Shown: positions 41,733-51,270, counted from the stretch's first letter. The stretch is DNA of 64,000 bases from Roseomonas elaeocarpi (GCF_042433915.1 NZ_JBHLUN010000007.1:1-64000); one strand, 5' to 3'. Notes: a model not told the origin generated them from the letters alone. Made by a program: numbers and translations.

Positions 41733-44700
41733 TCAGATCTGCCGCCCCGCCAGCCGCTGCACGAGGCCGGGCGGGATCCGGGTCATCATCGGCGCGGGAC
41801 TGTCGCGGTGCGGCAGGGTGGCCACGCCCGTCAGCGCCACGCCGTGCTCCGCCATGAACTGCGCCAGCGCCGTGGGCGTGGGCAGGTTCACCACCGTGGA
41901 GCTGTCGCGCATCAGCACCGGTTGCGCGACCTTGATCCAGGAATGGCCCGAGCGCTCGCAGGCGATGAAGTAGAGCCGCTCGATCGCGTGCGCCGGCGTG
42001 TGGTCGAGCTGCGCGCCTTCCTCGGGGAAGTCCTCGAAGCGCAGCTTGAGGTCGAGCAGCGGCTTCAGCGCCGCGGGGCGGGCCCAGAACATCGAGCCGG
42101 ACGGGAAGTCCAGCGCCCGCGTCGGCGACAGCGTCACGCCCATGCGCGCGGCGAGCGCCTTGCCGGCCTCGAAGTTGCCGTTCCAGCCCAGCCAGCGGCG
42201 GATGGATTCGTAGTGCTGCGGCGCCACCATGCCGAGCTCTGGCAGGCGGGCGAAGGCGTCGAGGATGGAGCGCACCACCGCCGGCGAGCCCAGGAGGTTC
42301 TCGAACAGGAAGGAGCGCCAGGGCTCCAGGAAGTGCGCGTGGGTGGACACCTTGGAATGCAGGTGCAGCACCAGGTCGTAGTCACCGTAGCGGTCGGCGA
42401 AGCCCACCAGCTTGGGCGCGATGTCGCGGCCGCGGTTCGGGGTGACGCGCACCTCCACCGTGCCGCCGGTCCAGTTGTTGAAGGTGGCCTCGATCTCGCG
42501 CCGCTTCTCCTCCGTGTCGGTGGAGATCATCAGGTCCGCGCCGTTGGGCAGGTTGCGGAGGTAGTACAGGACCTCCCGCCCGATCGCGGTATGGAAGAGG
42601 TGGCACATCACGCCGATGCGCGGCGCCGGGCCATCGAGCGGCGCGAAGCCGAAGGGCACGGCCGCGCTGAAGTCGAGCTCGGCCGGGCGGCTGGTGTTGG
42701 GCTCGGTCGCCGGGGCGGGCAGGACGGGCTTTTCCACCCGCTTCGCATCCTTGGGCGGCTCGGGCCGGCGGCGCACGACGGGGATGGCGTCCACGATGCG
42801 CTCCACCGTGCGGGTGAAGACCTCGGGCGCGCATTCCTGGCGCACCTTGTCCAGCGCCGCGCGGCGCACCGCTTCCCACAGCGCCTGGTCGTTGAACAGG
42901 CGCAGGCAGGCGGCGGCGAAGTCGGGCGCGGTGTCGGCCACCAGCACTTCCCGCCCGTCCTGCCAGCCGAGCTGCTGCGCGATCAGCCCGGTGACCACCA
43001 TCGGGATGCCCAGCATCGCCGCCTGGTGCACCTTGTGCGGGATGCCGGCGGCGAAGCGCGTCGGCACCACCAGCACGCGGGCGCGCGCCAGGGCGGGCGG
43101 CAGTTCCGGCACCATGCCGACGAGGTCGAGCGCCTCGCCATCCAGCGCCTTCACCGCGGGCGACTTGTTCTGGCCCACCACGGTCAGGCGGAAATTCGCG
43201 CCAAGTTCCGTCCGGATGTTGGGCAGGATCTCGCGGGCGAACCAGAGCACCGCGTCGGCGTTGGGGGCACTGTCTTCCTGGATGGCGCCCAGGAACACGA
43301 TCTGGTCGCGCTCGGCATAGCCAGTGGAAATCGGCTGGTCGTCCAGCGCGTGGCCCAGCACCGTGACCTCGCGCGCGCCGTAGTCCTCCAGCGTGGCCTG
43401 CTCGGCCGGCGCCACCGAGATCACGGCGTCGGCCAGCCGCGTCAGCGCGACCTCGCGCGCCACCATCTGGTGCCGCTCCAGCGCGCCGGCCGGCTGGCCC
43501 TCGGCCTCCTTGTGCTGGAGGTTGCGGGTCACGAACAGCGCCTCGGCGTCGTAGATCACCCGCGCATCGCCGATCAGGTCGCGGTGGTGGCCGATCGCCT
43601 GCTCGAAGGTGTCCATGTTGGGCGGGCGGCACACGATGATGGCGTCGAAATGCCCGCGGCGCGCTTCGAGGTAGGGGCGCACCTGCGTGCCATCGGCGGC
43701 GATCAGCACCTCGATGCGCTTGTCGAGCGCCCGGCGCACGCCGTGCCAGGTTTCCGGATGGCGATGCATCGGGAACAGCGCGACCTGCGCGCCGGCGGCC
43801 ACCAATTCATGCAGGAAGCGGTTGGCGCGCGGGTAGCCGGTGCCGAGCTCCACCTTGGGCACGCGGTCCTCGAAAACGAGGATGCGCGGCGCGTCGGAAC
43901 GCGCGGTGCGCGCCGCGATGGTGTTGAGCGGCGAGTTCGGGAACTGCCCCGCCAGCCATTCCTTGTGCCGTTCCCGGAAGATCCGGTGGTTCGTGGCCTG
44001 CAGCGCCAGCGCCTCGGAGGAGCCCGAGGAACTGCCGAACTCGTAATGGAGGATCGCCACCTCCGGATCGAACACCACGCGGTGACCGCCTTCCCACAGG
44101 CGCAGGCAGTAGTCGGTTTCCTCGTAGTAGGCAGGGGCGTAGCGCTCGTCGAAGCCGCCCATCTCCCGCCACAGCTTCGCGGGTGTCAGCAGGAAGGCAC
44201 CGGAGCAGTAGTCCACGTCGCGCTGGAACATGAAGTCCGGCGCGTTCGGGTCCTCGCCGCGGCCGTAGCCGGAACACGCGCCGTCCTGCCACACGATCGA
44301 GCCCGCTTCCTGCAGCGTGCCGTCGGGCAGGATGATGCGCCCGCCCACCGCGCCGATGTCGTCGGCGGATTCCAGCGTCCGCACCGCCGAGGCCACGGCG
44401 CCAGGCAGCAGCTGCGCGTCGTTGTTGAGCAGCAGGATGTGGCGCCCGCGCACCGACTTCGCCGCGAGGTTCACGGCCTTGAGGAAATGCAGGTTCGAGC
44501 CGTTGCGCACCACCGTGGCGCCCTGAAGACGGTCCAGCAGCGCCCCGGTCTGATCGGTCGAGCCGTTGTCGATGATGACGACCTCGACGCTGGGCCCTTC
44601 GCCCGACAGCGTCTCGATGATCGAGGCGAGGCAGCCGAAGGTCAGCTCCGCCTGATTGTAGAGAACCAGGATGATGCTGACGTCGGGCTGCGCCGCCCGC

Positions 44701-46190
44701 GGCAGGTGAAGGTCGCCTGAACCGGCCAGGAAGGCATCGAGGCGGGCCTGCAGCAGCCCGCGCATCGCGGCCTTGAGCGGCGTGGTGGCGGTGACCTCCG
44801 GCGTGGTGGGGGCCTGCGCCTCGGCCTCAGCCGCGGGCGCGGGCAGGGCGGCCAGCGCGGCCGGCGGCGGCGTCAGCGCCGGCATGGCGATGCCCATGCC
44901 GGGCGGCGTCAGGCCCTGACGGCGCAGCAGCCGCGTCGCCACGCGCAGCGGCCGCGTCAGCCGCCAGGAGGTCGAGTTGACGTAGACCTGCATGATCGCC
45001 GCGGCCTGCGCCTGCACGCTGGCCAGCGCGGCCTGCGCCTCGGCATGGACGTTGCGCAGGTGGTTCTCCGTGGCGCGCTTCGCGGCCTCGGCGTCGCGGT
45101 GCACGGCTTCCGCGTTGCGGTTGGCGGCGTCGCGCTCGTCCTCCAGCTTGCGGATCGCCACGCCGTGCTCGTGCCGGTGGTGCCGCATGTCGGCGGTGAG
45201 CTGCATGGCCAGCAGGTCGCGCGCGTTGATCACCTGGTCCCGCGCGGCGAGCGCCGCAGCGCTGGCGGCGGTCAGGTTGCCGAGTTCCGCCAGCATGGCG
45301 TCCTTGGACGCCAGGACCTGCTCCTTGGTCCCCAGCAGCGTGTCGCGCCAGGCGATCTCGGTCCGCGCGGCTTCGGCATTGTGCGTGGCGGCGGCGATCT
45401 GCTGCGTGAGGTTCTGCGCGTGCGCCTCGGCATTGCGCAGCTGCTCGCGCAGGTTCAGCACCTGCACCTGGCGCTGGAACACCTCGCCGCGCGCCGAGAT
45501 GCGGCGGCGGAAGGAGGCGGCGGCCTCGCCTTCCAGCGCGAAAAGGGCGCGCAGGGCGGGCGCCTGATCCGGGCCTACGCCCAACACGCCAAGGCCGTTG
45601 GAATGGTTGAACTCGAAGGACGGGAAGCGGGCGCTCAGGTCCTTCCACAGGCGCCAAACGCCGAACTCGCGCTCGCGCACGTTGGTGTCGTGGAAGATCA
45701 CCACGCCGCGCGACGACAGCGCGGTGCGCCAGGTTTCGAAGTCGTGCTCCACCGCCTCGTAGCTGTGCAGGCCATCGATGTGCAGCAGGTCGATGCCGGC
45801 GCTTCCCGTGGCGCCCGCGTCGGGGAAGTAGGCGCGCGCCTCGTCGAAGGTCATGCGCATCAGCGTCGAGAACTGGCGGAAATGCTCGGCGTTGAAGGCG
45901 GCGACGTCGGCGTAGACGTCCTCGCCGTACATGCCGGCATGCGGGTCACCCTGCCAGGTGTCCACGGCATAGGCGCGGCCGCCCGGCACCAGCGCGGCCA
46001 TGGCCTGGCAGAAGCCGAAATAGGAGTTGCCGGAATGGGTGCCGAGCTCGACCAGGTTGGTGGGGCGCAGCGCCTTGACCAGCCAGAAGGCGAAGGGGAG
46101 GTGGCCCACCCAGGGATCGGGCGGCACGATCCGCATCGGATCCCAGGAGATCTCATCGCCGAGGCCGAGCTCTTGTTCCCAGTTCTGCAT
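41733..46190 (-). CDS. Giant multi-module glycosyltransferase (methyltransferase, GT2, GT4, RgpF-like)
   Basis: A 1485-residue cytoplasmic protein with at least four modules. Residues ~20-215 look like a class I methyltransferase (LVELGTHSGNSYFGFC, LLHIDGLHSYEAVEHD, VVIFHDTN). Residues ~235-405 form a long coiled coil ending in STSWRLTRPLR. Residues ~503-760 are a GT2 domain (VSIILVLYNQAELTF, VVIIDNGSTDQTG, LLLNNDAQ, YYEETDYCLRLWEGG). Residues ~770-1130 are GT4-like (VFLGAIQEDSAPNADAVLWFA, FAAGIPHKVHQAAMLGIPMVVTG). The rest (~1190-1470) resembles rhamnan synthesis protein F (IGVMCHLFHTAIGREVLYYL, LVLHLHSKVSTHAHFL, SGSMFWARPAALKPLL). It may add several sugars and cap or measure a chain. The ATG at 46190 starts the conserved part. 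Confidence 0.87.
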   Translation of the reverse strand: MQNWEQELGLGDEISWDPMRIVPPDPWVGHLPFAFWLVKALRPTNLVELGTHSGNSYFGFCQAMAALVPGGRAYAVDTWQGDPHAGMYGEDVYADVAAFNAEHFRQFSTLMRMTFDEARAYFPDAGATGSAGIDLLHIDGLHSYEAVEHDFETWRTALSSRGVVIFHDTNVREREFGVWRLWKDLSARFPSFEFNHSNGLGVLGVGPDQAPALRALFALEGEAAASFRRRISARGEVFQRQVQVLNLREQLRNAEAHAQNLTQQIAAATHNAEAARTEIAWRDTLLGTKEQVLASKDAMLAELGNLTAASAAALAARDQVINARDLLAMQLTADMRHHRHEHGVAIRKLEDERDAANRNAEAVHRDAEAAKRATENHLRNVHAEAQAALASVQAQAAAIMQVYVNSTSWRLTRPLRVATRLLRRQGLTPPGMGIAMPALTPPPAALAALPAPAAEAEAQAPTTPEVTATTPLKAAMRGLLQARLDAFLAGSGDLHLPRAAQPDVSIILVLYNQAELTFGCLASIIETLSGEGPSVEVVIIDNGSTDQTGALLDRLQGATVVRNGSNLHFLKAVNLAAKSVRGRHILLLNNDAQLLPGAVASAVRTLESADDIGAVGGRIILPDGTLQEAGSIVWQDGACSGYGRGEDPNAPDFMFQRDVDYCSGAFLLTPAKLWREMGGFDERYAPAYYEETDYCLRLWEGGHRVVFDPEVAILHYEFGSSSGSSEALALQATNHRIFRERHKEWLAGQFPNSPLNTIAARTARSDAPRILVFEDRVPKVELGTGYPRANRFLHELVAAGAQVALFPMHRHPETWHGVRRALDKRIEVLIAADGTQVRPYLEARRGHFDAIIVCRPPNMDTFEQAIGHHRDLIGDARVIYDAEALFVTRNLQHKEAEGQPAGALERHQMVAREVALTRLADAVISVAPAEQATLEDYGAREVTVLGHALDDQPISTGYAERDQIVFLGAIQEDSAPNADAVLWFAREILPNIRTELGANFRLTVVGQNKSPAVKALDGEALDLVGMVPELPPALARARVLVVPTRFAAGIPHKVHQAAMLGIPMVVTGLIAQQLGWQDGREVLVADTAPDFAAACLRLFNDQALWEAVRRAALDKVRQECAPEVFTRTVERIVDAIPVVRRRPEPPKDAKRVEKPVLPAPATEPNTSRPAELDFSAAVPFGFAPLDGPAPRIGVMCHLFHTAIGREVLYYLRNLPNGADLMISTDTEEKRREIEATFNNWTGGTVEVRVTPNRGRDIAPKLVGFADRYGDYDLVLHLHSKVSTHAHFLEPWRSFLFENLLGSPAVVRSILDAFARLPELGMVAPQHYESIRRWLGWNGNFEAGKALAARMGVTLSPTRALDFPSGSMFWARPAALKPLLDLKLRFEDFPEEGAQLDHTPAHAIERLYFIACERSGHSWIKVAQPVLMRDSSTVVNLPTPTALAQFMAEHGVALTGVATLPHRDSPAPMMTRIPPGLVQRLAGRQI

Positions 46191-46352
46191 GATGAAACCG
46201 GCTCCAGGTCCCTGGTCGATGATCCGGACGCCGCCCTCGGACGGGCGGCACCCCGCCGGGGGGTATAGCCATATCCTCCGGGGGCGCAAAACCGCGCGCC
46301 CGCCCCCGGCAGGGGCACCGGGGCTCGCCCGCCTCGTGCAGGCCCGTGCGGA

Positions 46353-46937
46353 TCAGTGTTCCGGCGGCGTCCGGGCGGTTCTGCCGGGGGCGAAGCTGAA
46401 GTGCTTGTGCCCGAGATAGCTGGTGAAGACCGGCGCCACCACGCCGATCATGTGCGCCACCAGCCCGGGGTGGAAGCGGAAGTCTATGGCCGGGAACAGC
46501 CAGTTGTTCAGCCCCACCGAGATCAGCCAGACCTGCGCCGCGGCCACGAGGTTCACCAGGGCGAAGCGGGTGTATTCCCGCGACCAGTGCGTGCCGCTGC
46601 GCGCGAAGACCAGGCGGCGCGACAGGGCCCAGGCGGTGGTCATGCCGCAGAGGTAGGCGGCCAGCACCGCCCATTCGTAGGGCATGAGCTGGCTGAAGCC
46701 GATGCGGCTGGCGACGTTCACCGCCGCGGCCAGCCCGCCGGTTACCAGGAAGCGGATGAACTGCTGGTCCCACAGGCGACGGAGGTGGTTGCCGCCGGCA
46801 ACGGGGGCGGCCGCGCGGCCTTCCGGTGGCCTGCCCGGAGAATGGGCCGTGGGTTGCGCGGTGCCGTCGCCCCCCTGCGTGCCGCCCGCCGCTGGGCTAC
46901 CCGGGGCCGACTTACCCAGGGCTGCTCTACCGGACAC
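46353..46937 (-). CDS. GtrA family membrane protein (Rv3789-like position)
   Basis: A protein of about 194 residues. Its first ~70 residues are a Gly/Ala/Pro linker, followed by a GtrA domain with four helices: FIRFLVTGGLAAAVNVASRIGFSQL, LAAYLCGMTTAWALSRRLVFA, YTRFALVNLVAAAQVWLISV and a final helix ending in SYLGHKHFSFAPG. GtrA proteins are linked to movement or anchoring of polyprenyl-phosphate sugars. In mycobacteria the GtrA protein Rv3789 is adjacent to dprE1, and here the gene closes the dprE1/dprE2/ubiA block. A GTG at 46937 overlaps the preceding stop by 11 bp and is the likely start. Confidence 0.83.
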   Translation of the reverse strand: MSGRAALGKSAPGSPAAGGTQGGDGTAQPTAHSPGRPPEGRAAAPVAGGNHLRRLWDQQFIRFLVTGGLAAAVNVASRIGFSQLMPYEWAVLAAYLCGMTTAWALSRRLVFARSGTHWSREYTRFALVNLVAAAQVWLISVGLNNWLFPAIDFRFHPGLVAHMIGVVAPVFTSYLGHKHFSFAPGRTARTPPEH

Positions 46938-48210
46938 GGGCGGCCATTTCCTGCGCCACGCGGACGCTTTCGCTGATGCCGCGGTCCTCGGGGTAGTAGG
47001 TCGAGGTATCGGCCACCTGCAGCCCGCGGATCGCCGTTTCGACCGGCGGCAGCATCTCGAGGTATCCCGGCGGGCAGACCGGCTGGGCGTGGCGCAGCCG
47101 CCCCACCGCCGAGGCGAGGCGGTCCGCATCGGTCACGGCGGGGTTGATCATCTTGAGGTAGTCGAAGGACTCCCGGATCAGCGCCTCGTCGCTCCACGCG
47201 AATTTCGGGTGCGTCACCGGCATGTAGTAGGGCGTGAACACGATGTGGTCCGGGCCGAGCGGACGGAGGTTGCTGAACTCCACCAGCCCCGGCACCTCGA
47301 TGCGCGGATCGTTGGTGTTGACCCAGAAGTCCTTGGTCACGGCGCGGCGCAGCTTGTGCACCACGCAGCACACACCGATGTTCTGCAAGCTTCGGTACTG
47401 CGCCTTCACCGGCTCGGGCAGGGCGGGCACGAGGTCGGGCAGCAGCACCAGCGGCACGGTGCTGATCACCGCCGCGAAGGGCCGGTGCGCGCCGTCGACG
47501 GTGATGCCGGACACGGCGCCGTTCTCCGCGTCGATGCGCTCGACCCTGGCGCGCAGGTGAACGCGGCCACCCATCGCCTCGATGCGCTCGACCAGCCGCT
47601 TCATCAGCGTTTCCGAGCCGCCCTCGATATAGCCGAGTTCTTCCTGGAAGATGGAGCGGCGCGAGGTGCCGACGCGCTTGATGCGCGTCCACAGCCAGGC
47701 GGCGGACACGTCGTGCGAGTGCTCGAAGAACTTGAGGGTGAAGAGCTTTTCCCACAGCACCTTCCACACCCGCTCGCCGCCCCAGGCGCGCACCCAGTCG
47801 TCGGCGCGCACGTGGTCTAGCTTGCGCCAGTCGGAGCGCTTGGTGGAGGTGAAGGCGTGCAGCCCGTAGCGGATCTTGGAGACGAGATCGAGGTGCGGGA
47901 AGCGCAGCAGCGACACCGGGTCGCCCCAGGGATGCAGCTTGCCCTCGAAGAAGTAGCCCATCGAAGTCGGGCGCCAGCGCAGCTGGTCCTCGATGCCGAG
48001 CTCCCGCATGAGCGCGAAGGTCGGCTGATCCGACTTGCAGATGAAATGGTAGAAACGCTCGATGCTGAGGCCGTCGAGGTCGAAATGCGCCGCCATGCCG
48101 CCGGGGCGGTCGTCGCTCTCGAAGACCTCCACGCGGTGCCCGGCCTTGAGCAGGTGGTAGGCGGCGGCCAGGCCCATGGCGCCCGCGCCGATCACGGCCA
48201 CGTCGGTCAT
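46927..48210 (-). CDS. FAD-dependent oxidoreductase of the glycan cluster
   Basis: A 427-residue flavoprotein of the amine oxidase/protoporphyrinogen oxidase fold. It starts MTDVAVIGAGAMGLAAAYHLLKAGHRVEVFE (GAGAMG FAD loop), then RPGGMAAHFDLDGLSIERFYHFI. Such proteins in polysaccharide clusters can resemble UDP-galactopyranose mutase, but I do not see its full set of motifs, so the substrate is unknown. It lies 1 bp after the epimerase gene and overlaps GtrA, so it belongs to the dprE1/dprE2 block. A role in modifying a sugar on a lipid carrier is a guess from context. Confidence 0.8.
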   Translation of the reverse strand: MTDVAVIGAGAMGLAAAYHLLKAGHRVEVFESDDRPGGMAAHFDLDGLSIERFYHFICKSDQPTFALMRELGIEDQLRWRPTSMGYFFEGKLHPWGDPVSLLRFPHLDLVSKIRYGLHAFTSTKRSDWRKLDHVRADDWVRAWGGERVWKVLWEKLFTLKFFEHSHDVSAAWLWTRIKRVGTSRRSIFQEELGYIEGGSETLMKRLVERIEAMGGRVHLRARVERIDAENGAVSGITVDGAHRPFAAVISTVPLVLLPDLVPALPEPVKAQYRSLQNIGVCCVVHKLRRAVTKDFWVNTNDPRIEVPGLVEFSNLRPLGPDHIVFTPYYMPVTHPKFAWSDEALIRESFDYLKMINPAVTDADRLASAVGRLRHAQPVCPPGYLEMLPPVETAIRGLQVADTSTYYPEDRGISESVRVAQEMAARVR

Positions 48211-48211
48211 C

Positions 48212-49153
48212 TCAGAATTCCAGCACCACCGCGGCGTAGGGGCCGGGTCCGTAGGTTTCGCGCACCGCCTCGGCGAAGGGCGTGGGGCGCACGTCGAAGA
48301 TCTCGTGCCAGGGGATCAGCTCGAACTCGTCGGGCGTCACCAGGGCGCGGAGCTGCTTGGTGGTGAAGGGGGCGTTAGGCTTCACCGTGCCGTAAGCCTT
48401 CAGCAGCGACCAGAAGCTCCAGTACGGGATATGCAGGATGCGCGCCTTGGCGCCGGTGGCGCGCTTGATCTCGCGGATGATGTCCACGTAGTCCACGCGC
48501 TCTCGCCCTGTGATGTTGTAGGCACCCTCCCGCTGGTCCTGGAGGCAGCGCAGGATGATGCGGCAAAAGTCGCGGGCATAGAGCGGCTGGCGCATGTAGC
48601 GGCCGTGGCCCGGGATCGGGAACACCGGCACGCGCTGCATGAAGCGCGACAGCCAGCCCAGGTGCTTGCGGTCGAAGGAGCCGAACATCAGCGTCGGGCG
48701 CAAGACGCAGTGCCGGATGCCGGCCGCCGCCACGATGGCTTCCTGCTGCTTCTTGCTCTCGGTGTACCAGTCGCGCGCCATGGAGTTCACGACCGAGGAC
48801 GAGATGTGCACGAGGTAGGGCACCGCGTGCCGCTTCATCGCTTCGAGGGCGCGCTCGGTCGCCACGATGTTGTTGCGGCGGAACTCGTCTTCGACTTCGC
48901 CGCCGATCTGCGCCTGCAGCATCACCGCGGCGGCGGCGCCCGCGCAGCCGTCTTCCCAGGCGCCGGGCTCGGCCATATCGGCCTCAATCACGGTGATATC
49001 CGGGTGAAGCTCGCGCAGGATGCGGGTGTTGGCCGGATGCTTGTCCACGGCGACGAGGTTGCGGAACCCCGCATCCTTGAGCAGCACCACGAGGTTCTGC
49101 CCGAGCAGGCCGGCGGCGCCGAACAGGACGATCTTGCTGTCTGGGTTCAGCAT
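48212..49153 (-). CDS. NAD-dependent epimerase/dehydratase-family protein
   Basis: A 313-residue extended SDR with KIVLFGAAGLLGQNLVVLLKDAGF at the N-terminus. VHISSSVVNS and WYTESKKQQEAIV occupy the Ser and Tyr-x3-Lys positions (Tyr in WYTESK). Other blocks are RHCVLRPTLMFGSFDRKHL and GAYNITGRERVDYVDII. It fits the group acting on nucleotide sugars or lipid-linked sugars, but no exact substrate can be named. It sits 4 bp behind the DprE2-like gene and 1 bp ahead of the flavoprotein gene, so all three are likely co-expressed. Confidence 0.83.
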   Translation of the reverse strand: MLNPDSKIVLFGAAGLLGQNLVVLLKDAGFRNLVAVDKHPANTRILRELHPDITVIEADMAEPGAWEDGCAGAAAAVMLQAQIGGEVEDEFRRNNIVATERALEAMKRHAVPYLVHISSSVVNSMARDWYTESKKQQEAIVAAAGIRHCVLRPTLMFGSFDRKHLGWLSRFMQRVPVFPIPGHGRYMRQPLYARDFCRIILRCLQDQREGAYNITGRERVDYVDIIREIKRATGAKARILHIPYWSFWSLLKAYGTVKPNAPFTTKQLRALVTPDEFELIPWHEIFDVRPTPFAEAVRETYGPGPYAAVVLEF

Positions 49154-49157
49154 GGCG

Positions 49158-49904
49158 TCACATCTTGGTCCGGCGGAACACGGCGTCGGGCAGGTTGCGC
49201 ACCACCGTCATGATCGGGCTCCAGAACCAGGGCGTGTAAAGGATCGCCGGGCCACCGCGATCCATGGCGCGGCGGATGTCGCGCGCCACACGCTCCGGCT
49301 TCGCCCAGAGCGGACCGCCCCGGTTGGCGACGCCCGCCGTCATCGGCGTGTCCACGAAGCCCGGCTGCACCAGCACCACGGAAACACCGGACTTGCCGAG
49401 ACGGTGGCGCAGGCCTTGCACGAAGACGCGCAGGCCGCCCTTGGCGCTGCCGTAGACGTAGTTGCTCATCCGTCCCCGGTCGCCGGCGACGGAGCCGATC
49501 ACCGCGATCGTGCCGTGGCCCTGCGCCGCCATGCGGTTCGCAAGGTGCGTCAGGATCGAGGCGGGGCTGAGGAAGTTGTTGCGCAGCTCGGCCAGGGCGG
49601 CGTCGGCATCGGACTCGCTGCGGCTCTGGTCGCCCAGCGTGCCGTGCGCGATCAGCGCGGCGTCGAGGCCCTCCAGCGCCGCCTCGGCCTGCGCCACCAG
49701 GGCGGCGTGCGCGCCCTCATCCGCGAGGTCGGCCGTGGCGGTGGCGACGGTTCCGGCGCCGCGGGCGCGCAGGTCGGCGGCCACCGCATCCAGCCGCTCG
49801 GCATTGCGGGCCACCAGGAACAGCCGGGCGCCGTCCGCCGCGAAGAGGCGGGCCACGGCCTGCGCGATGGCCGAGGTCGCGCCGAAGATCACGATGCGTC
49901 TCAT
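49158..49904 (-). CDS. dprE2: DprE2-like keto-reductase
   Basis: A 248-residue classical short-chain dehydrogenase. MRRIVIFGATSAIAQAVARLFA gives the NADH-binding loop, IAVIGSVAGDRG the catalytic Ser region and YVYGSAKGGL the Tyr-x3-Lys pair. Pairing with a DprE1 homologue identifies it as decaprenylphosphoryl-2-keto-D-erythro-pentose reductase-like: it would reduce the 2-keto intermediate to polyprenyl-phosphoryl-D-arabinose. Its ATG overlaps the DprE1 stop (ATGA). The polyprenyl length in this organism is unknown. The symbol is by homology and context. Confidence 0.88.
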   Translation of the reverse strand: MRRIVIFGATSAIAQAVARLFAADGARLFLVARNAERLDAVAADLRARGAGTVATATADLADEGAHAALVAQAEAALEGLDAALIAHGTLGDQSRSESDADAALAELRNNFLSPASILTHLANRMAAQGHGTIAVIGSVAGDRGRMSNYVYGSAKGGLRVFVQGLRHRLGKSGVSVVLVQPGFVDTPMTAGVANRGGPLWAKPERVARDIRRAMDRGGPAILYTPWFWSPIMTVVRNLPDAVFRRTKM

Positions 49905-51268
49905 GCGTCCGTTCCAGCAGGCCCCGCGACGCGACGCCAGAAATTGGAGGAGAAGCGCGGGTCCACCTGGGCGGCGAAGCGCCGCCACTCCGGGTAGCCG
50001 CGCCGGAAGTCACGCGCCGAAACGCGGCCGTCCTTGGCCGGGTAGACGCGCCCGCCGGCCGCGGCGGTGACGGCGTCGAGGCGGTCGAGCAGGTCGCGCG
50101 TGGCGGTGCCGCGATTGGGGAAGTCCAGCGCCAGCGTCACGCCCGGCATGGGGAAGGACAGCATCCCCGGCGATCGGCGTTCCCCCAGCGTCTTCAGCAC
50201 CGCCAGGAAGGAGCCCTGCCGCGCCGCGGCGATCGCCTCCAGCAGCGCCGGGATGGCCGTCTCGGCGGCCTCGGGCGGCACCACGCACTGGTACTGGAAG
50301 AAGCCGCGCGCCCCGTAGATGCGGTTCCAGTTGCCGATGGCGTCCAGCGGGTAGAAGACCGGCTCGTAGGCGGTGATGCGCGGGGTGGAGGGCCGCTTGG
50401 CCCGGCGCCAGTAGAACCCGTTGAAGGCGCCGATCGTGGCGCCGTTCAGCACGAAGCCCGGCAGGTCCACCGGCACGCGCAGCTTCGGTTGCATCACCGG
50501 CGGCGGCGCGGGCTCGGCGCGGCTGACGTGGCGGGCACGGCTGAAGATGCCCCGGCCCAGCGCCGGGCCGCGCGCCAGGCAGTCGACCCAGGCCACGGTG
50601 TAGTCCCATTCCGCGAGCGACTCCGCGCTCAGTTGGTGGAACTCGCGCAGCGTGTCGTAGCGGATGTCCTCCGCCTCCAGCCAGAGCGAGGGCACGGGCT
50701 TGAGCTGGATCGCCGCCGCCAGCACCAGCCCGGTCAGCCCCAGCCCGCCCACGGTGGCGGCGAAGAGTTCGGCATTCTCGGTGGGCGAGCAGCGCAGCAC
50801 CGTGCCGTCGGAGCGCAGCAGGTCCAGCCACAGCACGTGGTTGCCGAAGCAGCCGGCGCTGTGATGGTTCTTGCCATGGACGTCGTTGGCGATGGCGCCG
50901 CCGACGGTGACGAACTTGGTGCCCGGCGTCACCGGCAGGAACCAGCTGCGGCCGGGCTCCGCCGCGCGGCCCAGCAGCAGCAGGATCTGCGCCAGCGTCA
51001 CCCCGGCCTCGGCCTCGATCACCCCGGCCTCCCGGTCGAAGCGGAGAAAACGGTCCAACCCGGCGGTGTCCACCAGCACGCCGCCGCCGTTCAGGCAGGA
51101 ATCTCCGTAGGAACGCCCCTGGCCGAAGGGCAGCACCGGCGCCTCGGCGGCGAGGCGGGGCAGCAGTTGCACGGCCTCGTCCCGGAAGCCCGGGCGGATC
51201 ACGCGCTGGGCCAGGCGCCGGACGCGACCCCAGGACAGGTAGTCCTCGCGCAAAGGGTGGTCGGGCAC
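49901..51268 (-). CDS. dprE1: DprE1-like polyprenylphosphoryl-ribose 2'-oxidase
   Basis: A 455-residue FAD enzyme of the vanillyl-alcohol oxidase family, almost the length of Mycobacterium tuberculosis DprE1. The N-terminal FAD domain contains PFGQGRSYGDSCLNGGG and GGAIANDVHGKNHHSAG, close to the mycobacterial sequence, and the C-terminus has RVYPAKDGRVSARDF, whose Lys412 matches the catalytic Lys418. The position of the covalently targeted Cys387 appears to be Ala380 (GVTLALDFP). It would oxidise polyprenyl-phosphoryl-beta-D-ribose at C2. GTG start lies 2 bp after the UbiA stop; it overlaps the DprE2-like gene. Confidence 0.92.
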   Translation of the reverse strand: MPDHPLREDYLSWGRVRRLAQRVIRPGFRDEAVQLLPRLAAEAPVLPFGQGRSYGDSCLNGGGVLVDTAGLDRFLRFDREAGVIEAEAGVTLAQILLLLGRAAEPGRSWFLPVTPGTKFVTVGGAIANDVHGKNHHSAGCFGNHVLWLDLLRSDGTVLRCSPTENAELFAATVGGLGLTGLVLAAAIQLKPVPSLWLEAEDIRYDTLREFHQLSAESLAEWDYTVAWVDCLARGPALGRGIFSRARHVSRAEPAPPPVMQPKLRVPVDLPGFVLNGATIGAFNGFYWRRAKRPSTPRITAYEPVFYPLDAIGNWNRIYGARGFFQYQCVVPPEAAETAIPALLEAIAAARQGSFLAVLKTLGERRSPGMLSFPMPGVTLALDFPNRGTATRDLLDRLDAVTAAAGGRVYPAKDGRVSARDFRRGYPEWRRFAAQVDPRFSSNFWRRVAGPAGTDA

Positions 51269-51270
51269 GG

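Noticed and set aside
41808..44720. Open frame of 970 codons on the plus strand
   Set aside because: It is antisense to the giant glycosyltransferase, whose motifs are complete; the plus-strand translation is low-complexity His/Arg/Gly/Val.
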